From: Lacicoccus halitifaciens
Lineage (GTDB): Bacteria > Bacillota > Bacilli > Staphylococcales > Salinicoccaceae
Assembly: GCF_040544485.1 (NCBI RefSeq)
Contig: NZ_JBDZDV010000006.1
Span: 1-64,000, forward strand
DNA length: 64,000 nt
Direction of reading: 5' to 3'
Below are positions 24,056-32,253 of the stretch, piece by piece (within the stretch, counting starts at the first letter, position 1; every line of letters begins with the position of its first letter). The translations under genes were made by a program, and so were the position numbers. The notes beneath the pieces were generated by a model. The model was not told the origin of the DNA and ran no database searches. It saw only the letters and a program-made list of their open reading frames with translations.

Positions 24056-24443
24056 TTATGAATATGAACTGAATAAAGATCTTAACTTCTCTGCGGCGCA
24101 TCATATACCGGATGCGCGTGCAGGCAAATGTGAACGTGTGCACGGCCATACATACCACGTGAACATCACCATCGCAGGTGATGTGCTCGATGACCTCGGC
24201 TTCCTCGTCAATTTCTCGGCGCTCAAAAAACTGATCATGGATGAATTCGACCACAGGCTTTTGAATGATCATGAAGCGTTCAGGGATACACCGCCGACTT
24301 CGGAGACGCTGGCAAAAGTGATTTATGATATGGTGGACGAATACACCAAGAAAGAACAGCCGAACGAACTGGAATGCCTCCAGATCATACTGAAGGAAAC
24401 ACCGACGAGCTATGTCGTCTACCGTCCGAAGGGGAGAAGATGA
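24024..24443 (+). CDS. queD: 6-carboxy-5,6,7,8-tetrahydropterin synthase
   Basis: Converts 7,8-dihydroneopterin triphosphate to 6-carboxytetrahydropterin, the first dedicated step of the deazaguanine pathway. 139 residues. Zinc-binding histidines are in FSAAHH and VHGHTYH; the catalytic cysteine is in AGKCERVHG; the HR of DEFDHRLLND is also typical. The ATG at 24024 lies within queC, with AAAGGGG upstream, so the two genes overlap. Its stop overlaps the queE start by one base. Confidence 0.93.
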   Translation: MTVFYPIPDHDYEYELNKDLNFSAAHHIPDARAGKCERVHGHTYHVNITIAGDVLDDLGFLVNFSALKKLIMDEFDHRLLNDHEAFRDTPPTSETLAKVIYDMVDEYTKKEQPNELECLQIILKETPTSYVVYRPKGRR

Positions 24444-25162
24444 TGAAAATACCCGTATTGGAAATTTTCGGCCCGACATTCCAGGGCGAAGGTGCCGTCA
24501 TCGGACAGAAGACGATGTTTGTGAGGACCGCCGGCTGTGATTACCAGTGCAGCTGGTGTGATTCCAAATTCACATGGGACGGCAGCCAGAAGGAAAACAT
24601 CCGCATGATGACTGCAGAGGATATATTCACATCCCTCGATGCACTGGCGAAAGACAATTACAGCCATGTCACGATTTCCGGCGGCAATCCGCTGCTCCTT
24701 AAAAACCTGGGTGATTTCGTGGAAAAGGCAAAGTCCAAAGGCCTCAAGCTTGCGGTGGAGACGCAGGGCACGATGTATCAGGACTGGCTGCAGATGATCG
24801 ATGATGTGACGATCAGCCCGAAGCCGCCGAGTTCCGGCATGGTGACGGACTACGGCAAGCTGGAGCATATTTTTGCGAAACTGGATGAGAGCGGCACATC
24901 ATATAATTTGAAAGTCGTCATATTCGATGACGCAGATTTCGAATATGCGGCAGAACTGCACGGGAAGTACCGTGATGTTGCATTTTACCTTCAGGTGGGC
25001 AATCCCTATCTGGACGGCGAAAGCGTCGATCACCATACGGAAAAACTGCTCAGCCGCTATGAGGACCTCGTGGACCGGACGATGAACGATAAGCGGATGA
25101 ATGAAGTGCGGGTGCTGCCGCAGCTGCATACACTGCTCTGGAGCAATAAGCAGGGCGTATAA
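24443..25162 (+). CDS. queE: 7-carboxy-7-deazaguanine synthase (radical SAM)
   Basis: Radical-SAM enzyme that rearranges 6-carboxytetrahydropterin to 7-carboxy-7-deazaguanine. 239 residues. The 4Fe-4S motif CX3CX2C is CDYQCSWC, after the substrate-binding GPTFQGEG, and SGGNPLL is the SAM-binding GGE-like motif. The second ATG of the pair at 24440/24443 is chosen because GGGGAG sits 6 bases upstream. Coupled to queD by a TGATG overlap. Confidence 0.94.
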   Translation: MKIPVLEIFGPTFQGEGAVIGQKTMFVRTAGCDYQCSWCDSKFTWDGSQKENIRMMTAEDIFTSLDALAKDNYSHVTISGGNPLLLKNLGDFVEKAKSKGLKLAVETQGTMYQDWLQMIDDVTISPKPPSSGMVTDYGKLEHIFAKLDESGTSYNLKVVIFDDADFEYAAELHGKYRDVAFYLQVGNPYLDGESVDHHTEKLLSRYEDLVDRTMNDKRMNEVRVLPQLHTLLWSNKQGV

Positions 25163-25177
25163 AATGGAGGTGGACAT

Positions 25178-25807
25178 ATGAAGCTGCTGATCTGGCTCGA
25201 TATCGCCTGTCCGTACTGCCATATCGGCAGGACGAATCTGGACCGGGCGCTCAAGGAAATGGATGCGGAAGTTGAAGTGGAGTATAAAAGCTTCAGACTG
25301 AACCCGACGGCCCCGGCAGTCCCCGACTTCACAATGAAGGAGGAACTTGCCGGAAAGTATGGTAAATCCGGATCTGAAGTCGATGAAATGCTCGAACAGC
25401 TGGTTGTTCAGGGCAAAGAATCGGGCATCACATTCAATATGGACGGCGTCGTCCCTTCGAACACGATGGATGCCCACAGGCTTATCAAGTTCGCCGCCGC
25501 TGAGAATAAAGACAGCGCAGTGCTGCAGAGGCTCTACACTGCATATTTTGAAGAAGGCAGAAATACCGCAGACCACAGTGTACTGCTTGAAATCGCGGAA
25601 GATGCCGGGCTTGAAGCGGAAGCGGTGAGGGATATGCTTGAAAGTGATTTGTACAAGGATTTGATCTATGCCGATCAGAATGAAGCGAAGGACATCGGCG
25701 TGCAGGGTGTGCCGTTCATCGTGGTCAACGGTGAATATGCACTGCCGGGTGCAATGCGCACGGAAGATTACATCCGTGCATTGCAGGAAGTGCAGGACAG
25801 CAATTGA
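25178..25807 (+). CDS. DsbA/FrnE-family oxidoreductase
   Basis: Thioredoxin-fold protein of 209 residues of the DsbA-FrnE type. The redox motif is CPYC (C11-C14) right after the first strand LLIWLDIA, and the cis-proline loop is GVQGVPFIVVNG near residue 165. There is no signal peptide, so it is cytosolic, as other FrnE-like proteins are. GGAGGTGG precedes the ATG. It lies 15 bases after queE and before the queF leader, so it is probably in the queCDE transcript. A role in queuosine synthesis is not established. Confidence 0.85.
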   Translation: MKLLIWLDIACPYCHIGRTNLDRALKEMDAEVEVEYKSFRLNPTAPAVPDFTMKEELAGKYGKSGSEVDEMLEQLVVQGKESGITFNMDGVVPSNTMDAHRLIKFAAAENKDSAVLQRLYTAYFEEGRNTADHSVLLEIAEDAGLEAEAVRDMLESDLYKDLIYADQNEAKDIGVQGVPFIVVNGEYALPGAMRTEDYIRALQEVQDSN

Positions 25808-25811
25808 ATGA

Positions 25812-25887
25812 AGAGGTTCTTAGCAAACAACCCTCTATAAAAAACTGAGACACGCCATGTGCCCTCAGGTACATGGTTTTTTATTTT
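25812..25887 (+). promoter_or_regulatory. preQ1-I riboswitch with terminator, queF leader
   Basis: Aptamer at 25812-25849: AGAGGTTC, then a C/A-rich loop, CCCTCT and the tail ATAAAAAACTGAG, matching the preQ1 class I consensus. It is followed by a terminator hairpin CCATGT / ACATGG (25855-25876) and a T run to 25887. CTGAG at 25845 can pair with CTCAG at 25864, offering an alternative antiterminating fold. It lies just after the DsbA-like gene and before queF. preQ1 binding should favour termination, by analogy with studied members. Confidence 0.9.
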
Positions 25888-25904
25888 GAAAGGTGAAGAT
25901 TATG

Positions 25905-26393
25905 ATGACAAATGAAAATACAAAGGATTTGACGCTGCTCGGCAACGAGGACGTGAAGTATGCGTTCGACTATGATCCAGGTGTGCTTGAGACATTCGAC
26001 AATAAATTCCCGGACCGTGATTATTTCGTGAAGTTCAACTGTCCGGAATTCACGACGCTGTGCCCGATAACGAACCAGCCGGATTTTGCGACGATTTACA
26101 TTTCGTACATACCGGATGTGAAGATGGTGGAATCGAAATCACTGAAGCTTTACCTGTTCAGTTACAGGAACCACGGCGGCTTCCATGAGTCCAGCGTCAA
26201 TATGATCATGGACGACCTGATCGAGCTGATGGACCCGAGGTATATTGAAGTATGGGGGAAATTCACACCGCGCGGCGGCATCTCAATCGACCCGTACTGC
26301 AATTACGGCAGGGCGGGGACGAAATACGAAAAGATGGCCGATCACAGGCTGATGGAGCATGATATGAACCCTGAGACGATCACCAACAGATGA
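25905..26393 (+). CDS. queF: NADPH-dependent preQ0 reductase
   Basis: Reduces the nitrile of preQ0 to preQ1, the base inserted into tRNA. 162 residues, the short unimodular type. The catalytic cysteine lies in EFTTLCPITNQPDFA and the NADPH motif region is ESKSLKLYLFSYRNHGGFHE. Of two adjacent ATGs, the one at 25905 has AAAGGTGA 8 bases upstream. Expression should be set by the preQ1-I riboswitch directly upstream, giving feedback by the product. Confidence 0.95.
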   Translation: MTNENTKDLTLLGNEDVKYAFDYDPGVLETFDNKFPDRDYFVKFNCPEFTTLCPITNQPDFATIYISYIPDVKMVESKSLKLYLFSYRNHGGFHESSVNMIMDDLIELMDPRYIEVWGKFTPRGGISIDPYCNYGRAGTKYEKMADHRLMEHDMNPETITNR

Positions 26394-26396
26394 AAG

Positions 26397-26430
26397 AAGA
26401 GGCGCAGACAATATGTCTGCGCCTCTTTTC
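26397..26430. terminator. Bidirectional terminator, queF / small membrane gene
   Basis: AAGAGGCGCAGACA / TGTCTGCGCCTCTT, 14-bp stem with a 3-base loop, T run after it. Confidence 0.88.
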
Positions 26431-26443
26431 AATTCCTCATCCA

Positions 26444-26728
26444 TCATTCTGCAGCTGTTTTGCGATCCCTGCCGTGGGTGATGAGCTTATACAGGTGATA
26501 GACTGCACCGAATAATACGAGCAGCGGTATCAGGATGACGATCAGGAAGAAGAATGCGCCCACGGCTTCCCCGATGCCGAAATTGGCGAAGAACTCCGCC
26601 GTCGTCACTTCCAGTATCGGCGGCAGGAACGCATAATAGTATATGAGGCCGAGTACGGCAAGCGTGAACACATAAAATACAAGGTTAGAGATGTGATAAG
26701 GAACGGTGCCTTTATCAAATTTGAACAT
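26444..26728 (-). CDS. Small two-segment membrane protein, hypothetical
   Basis: 94 residues from the ATG at 26728, which has AGAGGGG upstream; the longer frame to 26914 runs into the divergent acetyltransferase leader. Two hydrophobic segments are clear (about residues 15-37 and 52-78), separated by a short acidic loop, with a basic tail ending HGRDRKTAAE. I do not recognise the family. It is convergent with queF. Confidence 0.7.
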   Translation of the reverse strand: MFKFDKGTVPYHISNLVFYVFTLAVLGLIYYYAFLPPILEVTTAEFFANFGIGEAVGAFFFLIVILIPLLVLFGAVYHLYKLITHGRDRKTAAE

Positions 26729-26822
26729 ATTACAAATCCCCTCTGTTATAAATGTTAAATACATTATACAATATGAATAATGAAAAAAGTAGATTGACAT
26801 CAGAAAACATGGAGTGAACACG

Positions 26823-27341
26823 ATGGGACTGAGAAAAGCGACGGAAGCGGACCTGCCGAGAATCATGGAAATAAAAGAGCGTGTGGTGCCGCTCATGATC
26901 GAATCCGGCAACACGCAGTGGTCGGAGGAATATCCGAATCTCGAGAGGTTCAGGGAGGACCTGCAGGCACGGACGCTCTACGTCTATGAGACTGACGGGC
27001 ACGTCAAAGGTTTTGCGGTGGTGGATAACGAGCATCCCTACCCGTACGATGACATCCCGTGGGAGCTGACGCGTGCGGATTCGCGCGCTCTGCACAGGAT
27101 GGCTGTGGATCCGGCTCACCAGGGGAAAGGAATCTCGGCGAAGATGATGGCAGAGATCGAGGACATGCTGGTGGAGAAGGGCATCAAGGGCATCCATACG
27201 GATACATCGCTTGAAAATGAAAAGATGCAGTATCAGTTCGAGAAGAATGAGTTCGAATTCAAGGGGAAGCTGAACCTGGATGAGAATCTGGATGACTGGT
27301 ATGTCGCTTATGAAAAAGTGTTCGAGGAAGAAGATTCCTGA
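26823..27341 (+). CDS. GNAT-family N-acetyltransferase
   Basis: 172-residue acetyltransferase. The acetyl-CoA loop reads RMAVDPAHQGKGISAKMM (motif A, Q-x-x-G-x-G/S), followed by the TDTSLENEKMQYQFEKNEFEFKG type motif B. The ATG at 26823 has GGAGTGA 5 bases upstream; the GTG at 26814 overlaps that site. The acceptor substrate is unknown. Confidence 0.85.
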   Translation: MGLRKATEADLPRIMEIKERVVPLMIESGNTQWSEEYPNLERFREDLQARTLYVYETDGHVKGFAVVDNEHPYPYDDIPWELTRADSRALHRMAVDPAHQGKGISAKMMAEIEDMLVEKGIKGIHTDTSLENEKMQYQFEKNEFEFKGKLNLDENLDDWYVAYEKVFEEEDS

Positions 27342-27435
27342 ATGAAAACCTTTTCATAAATATCTGTATTTTTATATATTTTAAGTTTGCATAAATGTAT
27401 AATAGTATATGAAATCAAACAAGGGGGAAGAAATT

Positions 27436-28608
27436 ATGAAATTGATCATCAGGCTGCTTGCCGCAATCGTCATTGGCATCACGGTCGGCTCGCTTTATTA
27501 TGCGGTGGGCGGTACATTCCTGGAGTTGCTCGCAAGGCTGTTCATCACAGTGGAGACGATCCTCGGATCGGTCATATTCTTCACGATTCCATTCATCATC
27601 CTGTTCTTCATCGCATCGGGGATTTCACGAATTACGGGCGGATCCGGCAAGGTTGTCGGAGCAACCCTCGGTGTGGCATACATATCGACGCTCGGTGCGG
27701 GGCTGCTTGCATATTTTGTCGCAGTCCTCATCATGCCGCTTGTCACGGGCGGCGGTTCAGTTCCTGAAGAAGGTGAAGGACTCGCGCCGTTTTTTGAATT
27801 TGAAATCCCGCCGGTGCTGGATATCCTATCCGCACTTGTACTGGCTTTCGCACTCGGCATCGTGATCACGGTGACGAAGACGGACACCATGCGGAAATGG
27901 GTGGATGACGGGAAGGTCATCACGGAATACATCATTGAGAAAGTGATCATCAATATCCTGCCGTTCTATATCGCAGGTGTGTTTGTCGGGATGGCGGCCA
28001 GCGGTACGGTGTTCGACACGGTTGCAGTCTTTGGGGTCGTGCTGCTTGTTGCGGTCCTGCTCCATTGGATATGGATTACGATACAGTATACGATTGCGGG
28101 TATACTGATCGGCAGAAATCCGTTTTCGCTGATCAAGACGATGCTGCCGGCCTACTTTACGGCCCTCGGTACGATGAGCAGTGCGGCGACGATTCCGGTG
28201 ACGCTGAAGCAGGTCAAGGAGAATGGCATACGCAACCGGATTGCGGACTTTGTCGTACCGTTGTGTGCCAACATCCACCTGGCCGGAAGCACGATCACCA
28301 TCATCAGCTGTTCGATCGCTGTCATGACGGTCCTGCCTGAGTACAGCATGCCCGGGTTCTTTGAGATCCTCGGCACAATCATGCTGCTCGGCGTAGTGAT
28401 GATTGCGGCTCCGGGTGTACCGGGCGGCGCGATCATGGCGGCGAGCGGGGTGCTCATGGTCAACCTCGGCTTCAATGAAGCGGCTGTTGCATTCATGATT
28501 GCACTGTATATGGCACAGGACAGCTTCGGTACGGCTGCAAACATCACAGGGGACGGTGCCGTCTCTGCAATCATCGATGCAGTCGAACAGAGGCTCAACA
28601 AAGCGTAA
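27436..28608 (+). CDS. Dicarboxylate/amino acid:cation symporter
   Basis: DAACS-family importer of 390 residues that uses a sodium or proton gradient to take up acidic or neutral amino acids or dicarboxylates. Family marks are the serine-rich reentrant loop TMSSAATIPVT, then VPLCANIHLAGSTI, and near the C-terminus AAPGVPGGAIMAASG (reentrant loop 2) and AQDSFGTAANITGDG. ATG at 27436 follows AAGGGGGAA. The usual NMDGT appears here as NIHLAGS, a variation that could alter substrate choice. Confidence 0.88.
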   Translation: MKLIIRLLAAIVIGITVGSLYYAVGGTFLELLARLFITVETILGSVIFFTIPFIILFFIASGISRITGGSGKVVGATLGVAYISTLGAGLLAYFVAVLIMPLVTGGGSVPEEGEGLAPFFEFEIPPVLDILSALVLAFALGIVITVTKTDTMRKWVDDGKVITEYIIEKVIINILPFYIAGVFVGMAASGTVFDTVAVFGVVLLVAVLLHWIWITIQYTIAGILIGRNPFSLIKTMLPAYFTALGTMSSAATIPVTLKQVKENGIRNRIADFVVPLCANIHLAGSTITIISCSIAVMTVLPEYSMPGFFEILGTIMLLGVVMIAAPGVPGGAIMAASGVLMVNLGFNEAAVAFMIALYMAQDSFGTAANITGDGAVSAIIDAVEQRLNKA

Positions 28609-28614
28609 ATCTTT

Positions 28615-28647
28615 TAAGCCCAGGGATTGGAATCCCCGGGCTTTTTA
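28615..28647 (+). terminator. Terminator of the DAACS symporter
   Basis: AAGCCCAGGGATT / AATCCCCGGGCTT stem, loop GG, then TTT. Confidence 0.85.
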
Positions 28648-28734
28648 TTTTTCGAACAAGCGTTTTGAAATACATGAAAGAAAAAATCAGCTATAATGGA
28701 TGATGAATGTCAACATGCATAGAGAGTGGAATTC

Positions 28735-29877
28735 ATGAATAAACTATTATTTGTCGTCGTGTTCATATGCTTTTTGGATCTTTTTATAGAACTGCCGATC
28801 ATCACCCCCTTTGCACTGTCGCTCGGGGCAACGGAATATGCTGCGGGTGTGGTGGTTGCTACATACTCCTTCTTCAATCTGATCGGCAACGTTTCAGGCG
28901 GATATTTTTCGGATAAGATCGGCCGCCGTAATGTACTCATCACCGGAATGGCAGTGAACATCGTTGCATTGATGTCCTATTCGCTGATCGACTCGGTCAA
29001 TGCGCTGCTCGCACTCAGGATCATCCACGGCTTTTCGGCCGGCATGCTGACACCGGTCGCTTTCAGCCTGGTTGCGGACTTGAGCCGCCGTGAGGCGATG
29101 GGCCGCTCCATGGCATTGACGGGTGTATCCATCGGCTCCGCGGCAGTGCTCGGACCGGCACTCGGCGGCATCATTTCAAGCCTTGCCGCTTATCAGACGG
29201 TGTACTTTGTGCTGGGCTGCATTTATATCGTCGGCATACTGCTCGTCATATTCACAATCAGGGAAAGTACGACCAAAGAAGAGCGGACTTTCCATAATAC
29301 GACAAGCTACAGGACACTTTTGTCACGGCCTGCTCTGATTGCGGCGTACATCTCGTCGTTCACGCTGATGATCGCCAATGGATCACTCGCTTTCGGCCTG
29401 CCGATCAAGATCGGCTCGCTTGGACTTGAAGACCATATCACCGGCATGATGCTCTCGATATTCGGGCTGACGGCCATCATCATCTTCGGCACGCGGCTCA
29501 ATGTGATATACACCAAAGTGAGGTCGATGAAGCTTGTGATGATTGGGATCTTCATAGTGAGCATCGGTATGCTGGTGCTGCACTTTGCACCGCATCAGCT
29601 GCTGGTCCTCTTCGTGATGATCTTTTACGGGACCGGCTTCGCCCTCATTTTCCCATCCATGAACAAGCTCATTGCTGAAAATACCGAGATATACGAACGC
29701 GGAAAAGCGAACGGCATATTTTACGCGTTCTTTTCGGTCGGCTCGGTGGCCGGATCGTATTCATCAGGAATATTCACCACATACTTCGATCTGCCGTTCG
29801 TCTTCATCAGCCTCATTTTAATGGTGATGCTGATCATCATACTGACACTGGACGGCAGGTATATGGCTCGGAATTAA
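28735..29877 (+). CDS. Major facilitator superfamily transporter
   Basis: 380-residue MFS protein with about 12 membrane segments. The loop 2-3 signature is GYFSDKIGRRN; motif C-like GVSIGSAAVLGPALGG in TM5 suggests an exporter of the DHA1 type. The ATG at 28735 is used, with a weak GAGAGTGGA upstream. Substrate unknown. It ends 21 bases before the next gene, so the two may be co-transcribed. Confidence 0.85.
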   Translation: MNKLLFVVVFICFLDLFIELPIITPFALSLGATEYAAGVVVATYSFFNLIGNVSGGYFSDKIGRRNVLITGMAVNIVALMSYSLIDSVNALLALRIIHGFSAGMLTPVAFSLVADLSRREAMGRSMALTGVSIGSAAVLGPALGGIISSLAAYQTVYFVLGCIYIVGILLVIFTIRESTTKEERTFHNTTSYRTLLSRPALIAAYISSFTLMIANGSLAFGLPIKIGSLGLEDHITGMMLSIFGLTAIIIFGTRLNVIYTKVRSMKLVMIGIFIVSIGMLVLHFAPHQLLVLFVMIFYGTGFALIFPSMNKLIAENTEIYERGKANGIFYAFFSVGSVAGSYSSGIFTTYFDLPFVFISLILMVMLIIILTLDGRYMARN

Positions 29878-29898
29878 CTTCGGAAAGGATGTTGCTTT

Positions 29899-30789
29899 TT
29901 GAAAAACGTCTTATTGATGGGAATCAGCGGCAGGATTGGGAAAAACCTATACAGGCAGCTGAAGGACGATTATAACCTTTTCGCCTTCTCGGCACCGAAC
30001 CAGTCGGACGAGGGGCTCGACATCACTTTATTGAAAAAGGACCTGTTCTTACTCTCCGAAGTGGAAGAAGCGCTGGAAGGGATGGATATCGTCATATTTT
30101 TTGAAGACCCGATCATGCGGCTGAACAGGATGACCCAGGGGAAATTTTATGATATCTATTCACTCATCGCGGATAATATAGCGCGGGCATCGGCCCTGAA
30201 TGGTGTTGAGCAGATCATTTACGTCGCGGATGAAATCAGTTCGGGCGAGACCGTAAAAGTGCTTGGTGCATACGGTACACCTGCGATGGTGACCGAGACG
30301 CCGGTGAAGCGGTATGGCAAGAATTTGTCTTATAAGGCTTCCGACTATAACAATGTGCGGAGCATCCAGAAAGCGCCCCTCCCTCAGGGGTGGTCGGTGA
30401 AGCAGGTGGCGAATTACTATTTCCGGTGGCTGGATGAAATACTGCACGGCCTGGTCAATGTGGCGCTCGACGGAAATGAATTTAAAGTATATATATCCAA
30501 TCTGGACCGGCCGATACTCATTGCGTCATATGATGCAGAGGCCAGCGTGGACGATATAGAAATTTATCATATTACGGGCGGACTTTTGACCAAGGAACAG
30601 CCGAATAAAGTGGCGCGTCTTGAGTTCAGGCAGCTCGGCACCAATGAGGAGTTCATCATGGCATTGCATGACTTCGAGCCGAACCTGCCATGGGGTGTTT
30701 ATCTGTTCACCCAGGCACCGGTCCAGGCGCTCGTGAACAGGATCTATCAAGTGGAAATGATCATCAACAGCCATGAAGAGGATCAATGA
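29899..30789 (+). CDS. NAD(P)-binding Rossmann-fold protein, function unknown
   Basis: 296-residue cytosolic protein. The N-terminal loop GISGRIGKNLYRQL fits the atypical SDR/epimerase nucleotide-binding glycine motif, followed by VIFFEDP and VEQIIYVADEISSG, which resemble core strands of that fold. The second half has no recognisable catalytic Tyr-x-x-x-Lys. The start is a TTG at 29899 with AAAGGA 9 bases upstream. A sensor or redox role is possible but not shown. Confidence 0.6.
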   Translation: MKNVLLMGISGRIGKNLYRQLKDDYNLFAFSAPNQSDEGLDITLLKKDLFLLSEVEEALEGMDIVIFFEDPIMRLNRMTQGKFYDIYSLIADNIARASALNGVEQIIYVADEISSGETVKVLGAYGTPAMVTETPVKRYGKNLSYKASDYNNVRSIQKAPLPQGWSVKQVANYYFRWLDEILHGLVNVALDGNEFKVYISNLDRPILIASYDAEASVDDIEIYHITGGLLTKEQPNKVARLEFRQLGTNEEFIMALHDFEPNLPWGVYLFTQAPVQALVNRIYQVEMIINSHEEDQ

Positions 30790-30790
30790 A

Positions 30791-30826
30791 AAAGAACCAA
30801 TTTGGGTCGCCCAAATTGGTTCTTTT
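30791..30826. terminator. Bidirectional terminator, Rossmann protein / LysM-CHAP
   Basis: AAAGAACCAATTTGGG / CCCAAATTGGTTCTTT, perfect 16-bp stem, loop TCG. Confidence 0.9.
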
Positions 30827-30834
30827 CTGTATGA

Positions 30835-32019
30835 TTAATGGATGAAGTTGTGATTTGCAGCCTGTGATGCGCTCAGTGTCCTGAAAGCTTTGACGCCCTG
30901 GCCGCCGCCGAAGTTCATCTCGGAGATGAGGATCGATCCGTCCGGATTGACCCTTTCGACCACACCGACATGTCCCATGCCCCATGCATTGTTCGTCCAT
31001 GCATGCGCCTGGATGATCGCGCCGACGGATGGCCTGTTGTTTACAGTGTAGCCGGCAGATCTTGCGTGGCCTGCCCAGTTCGTGGCGTTGCCCCAGTTGT
31101 TGCCTACAGGTTTGCCGAGCTCTTTACGGCGTTCGAAGGCATACCATGTGCAGTCTCCCCAGTAGTACCAGTTCGTGCCCCATGAAACGTTGCCCGGTGA
31201 AGCAGGTGCTTTGTAGCTTGAATCGGATGAAGTGCTTGAACTGGAAGCAGATGAACTGCTTGTGTTCGATGTTGCAGTCGAGTTTGAAGATGAGTTGCTT
31301 GAATCGGCGCTCAGCTTCAAAGTCTGTCCCGGGTAGATGATCGTGCTGGAAAGGTTATTGATGTTCATCAAAGTCCTGTAGTTTGTACCATGTGCGCTCG
31401 CAATCCTGCTCAGGGAATCACCGGATTTCACCGTATATGTACCGCCGGTTGCAGTGCTGTTTGAACTTGAAGAAGTGTTTGAGCTGCTTGATGAGCTGCT
31501 CGTATTTGATGATGCAGCCGAGCTTGAAGTATTGCTTGAGCTTGAAGAAGTACTGGTTGAACCGGCACTCAGCTTCAAAGTCTGTCCCGGATGGATGATG
31601 TGTCCGGAGATGTTGTTGATTTCCATCAAAGTTCTGTAATTCATGCCGTGGGCGCGTGCAATGCTGCTCAAAGTATCGCCGGATTTCACTCTGTATGTAC
31701 CGCCGGTTGAATTGCTGCCTGTTGAGCTGCTTGTGTTTGAAGAAGCGTTTGAGGTATTGCTTGAGCTTGAAGAAGTGTTTGAGCTGCTTGATGAGCTGCT
31801 GTCCGAATTGGAAACTTTCAGATTCTGATTCACGAAAATCAGGTTGGATGATAAGTTGTTCCATGATTTCAACTGTGAAACCGTCACGTTATTCTTTTGG
31901 GCGATGGACCAGAGTGTGTCCCCGCTTTTCACACTATGTGTAGATGCTTCTGCATCTTGGGCAAATGCATATGTAGAAATCGCTGCAGTTGCGGTCAAAG
32001 CTGTTAGTACTTTTTTCAT
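30835..32019 (-). CDS. sle1: Secreted LysM-CHAP peptidoglycan hydrolase (Sle1/Aaa-like)
   Basis: Secreted cell-wall hydrolase of 394 residues. A signal peptide (1-25) is followed by three LysM domains (27-70, 108-151, 194-237), linked by Ser/Asn/Thr-rich stretches, and a C-terminal CHAP amidase/endopeptidase domain (about 276-394) with catalytic Cys290 (GDCTWYAFERR) and His350 (GMGHVGVVE). The layout matches staphylococcal Sle1/Aaa, an N-acetylmuramoyl-L-alanine amidase involved in daughter-cell separation. GGAGG precedes the ATG. A WalR-type direct repeat lies 113 bp upstream. The linker DNA holds long direct repeats. Confidence 0.9.
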   Translation of the reverse strand: MKKVLTALTATAAISTYAFAQDAEASTHSVKSGDTLWSIAQKNNVTVSQLKSWNNLSSNLIFVNQNLKVSNSDSSSSSSSNTSSSSSNTSNASSNTSSSTGSNSTGGTYRVKSGDTLSSIARAHGMNYRTLMEINNISGHIIHPGQTLKLSAGSTSTSSSSSNTSSSAASSNTSSSSSSSNTSSSSNSTATGGTYTVKSGDSLSRIASAHGTNYRTLMNINNLSSTIIYPGQTLKLSADSSNSSSNSTATSNTSSSSASSSSTSSDSSYKAPASPGNVSWGTNWYYWGDCTWYAFERRKELGKPVGNNWGNATNWAGHARSAGYTVNNRPSVGAIIQAHAWTNNAWGMGHVGVVERVNPDGSILISEMNFGGGQGVKAFRTLSASQAANHNFIH

Positions 32020-32131
32020 GAATGGTGATCCTCCGTAGAATGAATTGTATTATATATATGTATGTGACTGACACTTGTATGCTGTTTTTGATATAACGTA
32101 TGATACCAAAAAGTAATATCAAAATGATGAA

Positions 32132-32148
32132 TGTAATGAAAATGTAAC
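32132..32148. promoter_or_regulatory. WalR-type direct repeat
   Basis: TGTAAT-N5-TGTAAC on the plus strand, an exact match to the WalR (YycF) box TGTWAH-N5-TGTWAH. It lies between the divergent LysM-CHAP gene and the BI-1 family gene. WalR controls sle1 in S. aureus, so the hydrolase is the likelier target although the box is on the opposite strand. Confidence 0.6.
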
Positions 32149-32195
32149 ACAATTAAAATATTAAGGTGTTTCACGTCACATTGGTGGTGTAAAAA

Positions 32196-32220
32196 GAATA
32201 ATTTAGTAAACTTAGGGTAT
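32196..32220 (+). promoter_or_regulatory. Candidate SigB-type promoter of the BI-1 family gene
   Basis: GAATAA, 13-bp spacer, GGGTAT. The -10 fits GGGWAW fully and the -35 matches 4 of 6 positions of GTTTAA. The predicted start is about 25 bp before the gene. Confidence 0.45.
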
Positions 32221-32253
32221 ATAAAAAGCTGTCGGAAATTTAGGAGTGAGGAA

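Noticed and set aside
26729..26914. Longer N-terminus for the small membrane protein
   Set aside because: No ribosome-binding site at the upstream starts, and the extension runs into the divergent acetyltransferase gene.
31418..31943. Several open frames on both strands within the LysM linkers
   Set aside because: They are products of the repetitive Ser/Asn codons of the LysM-CHAP gene, without ribosome-binding sites.
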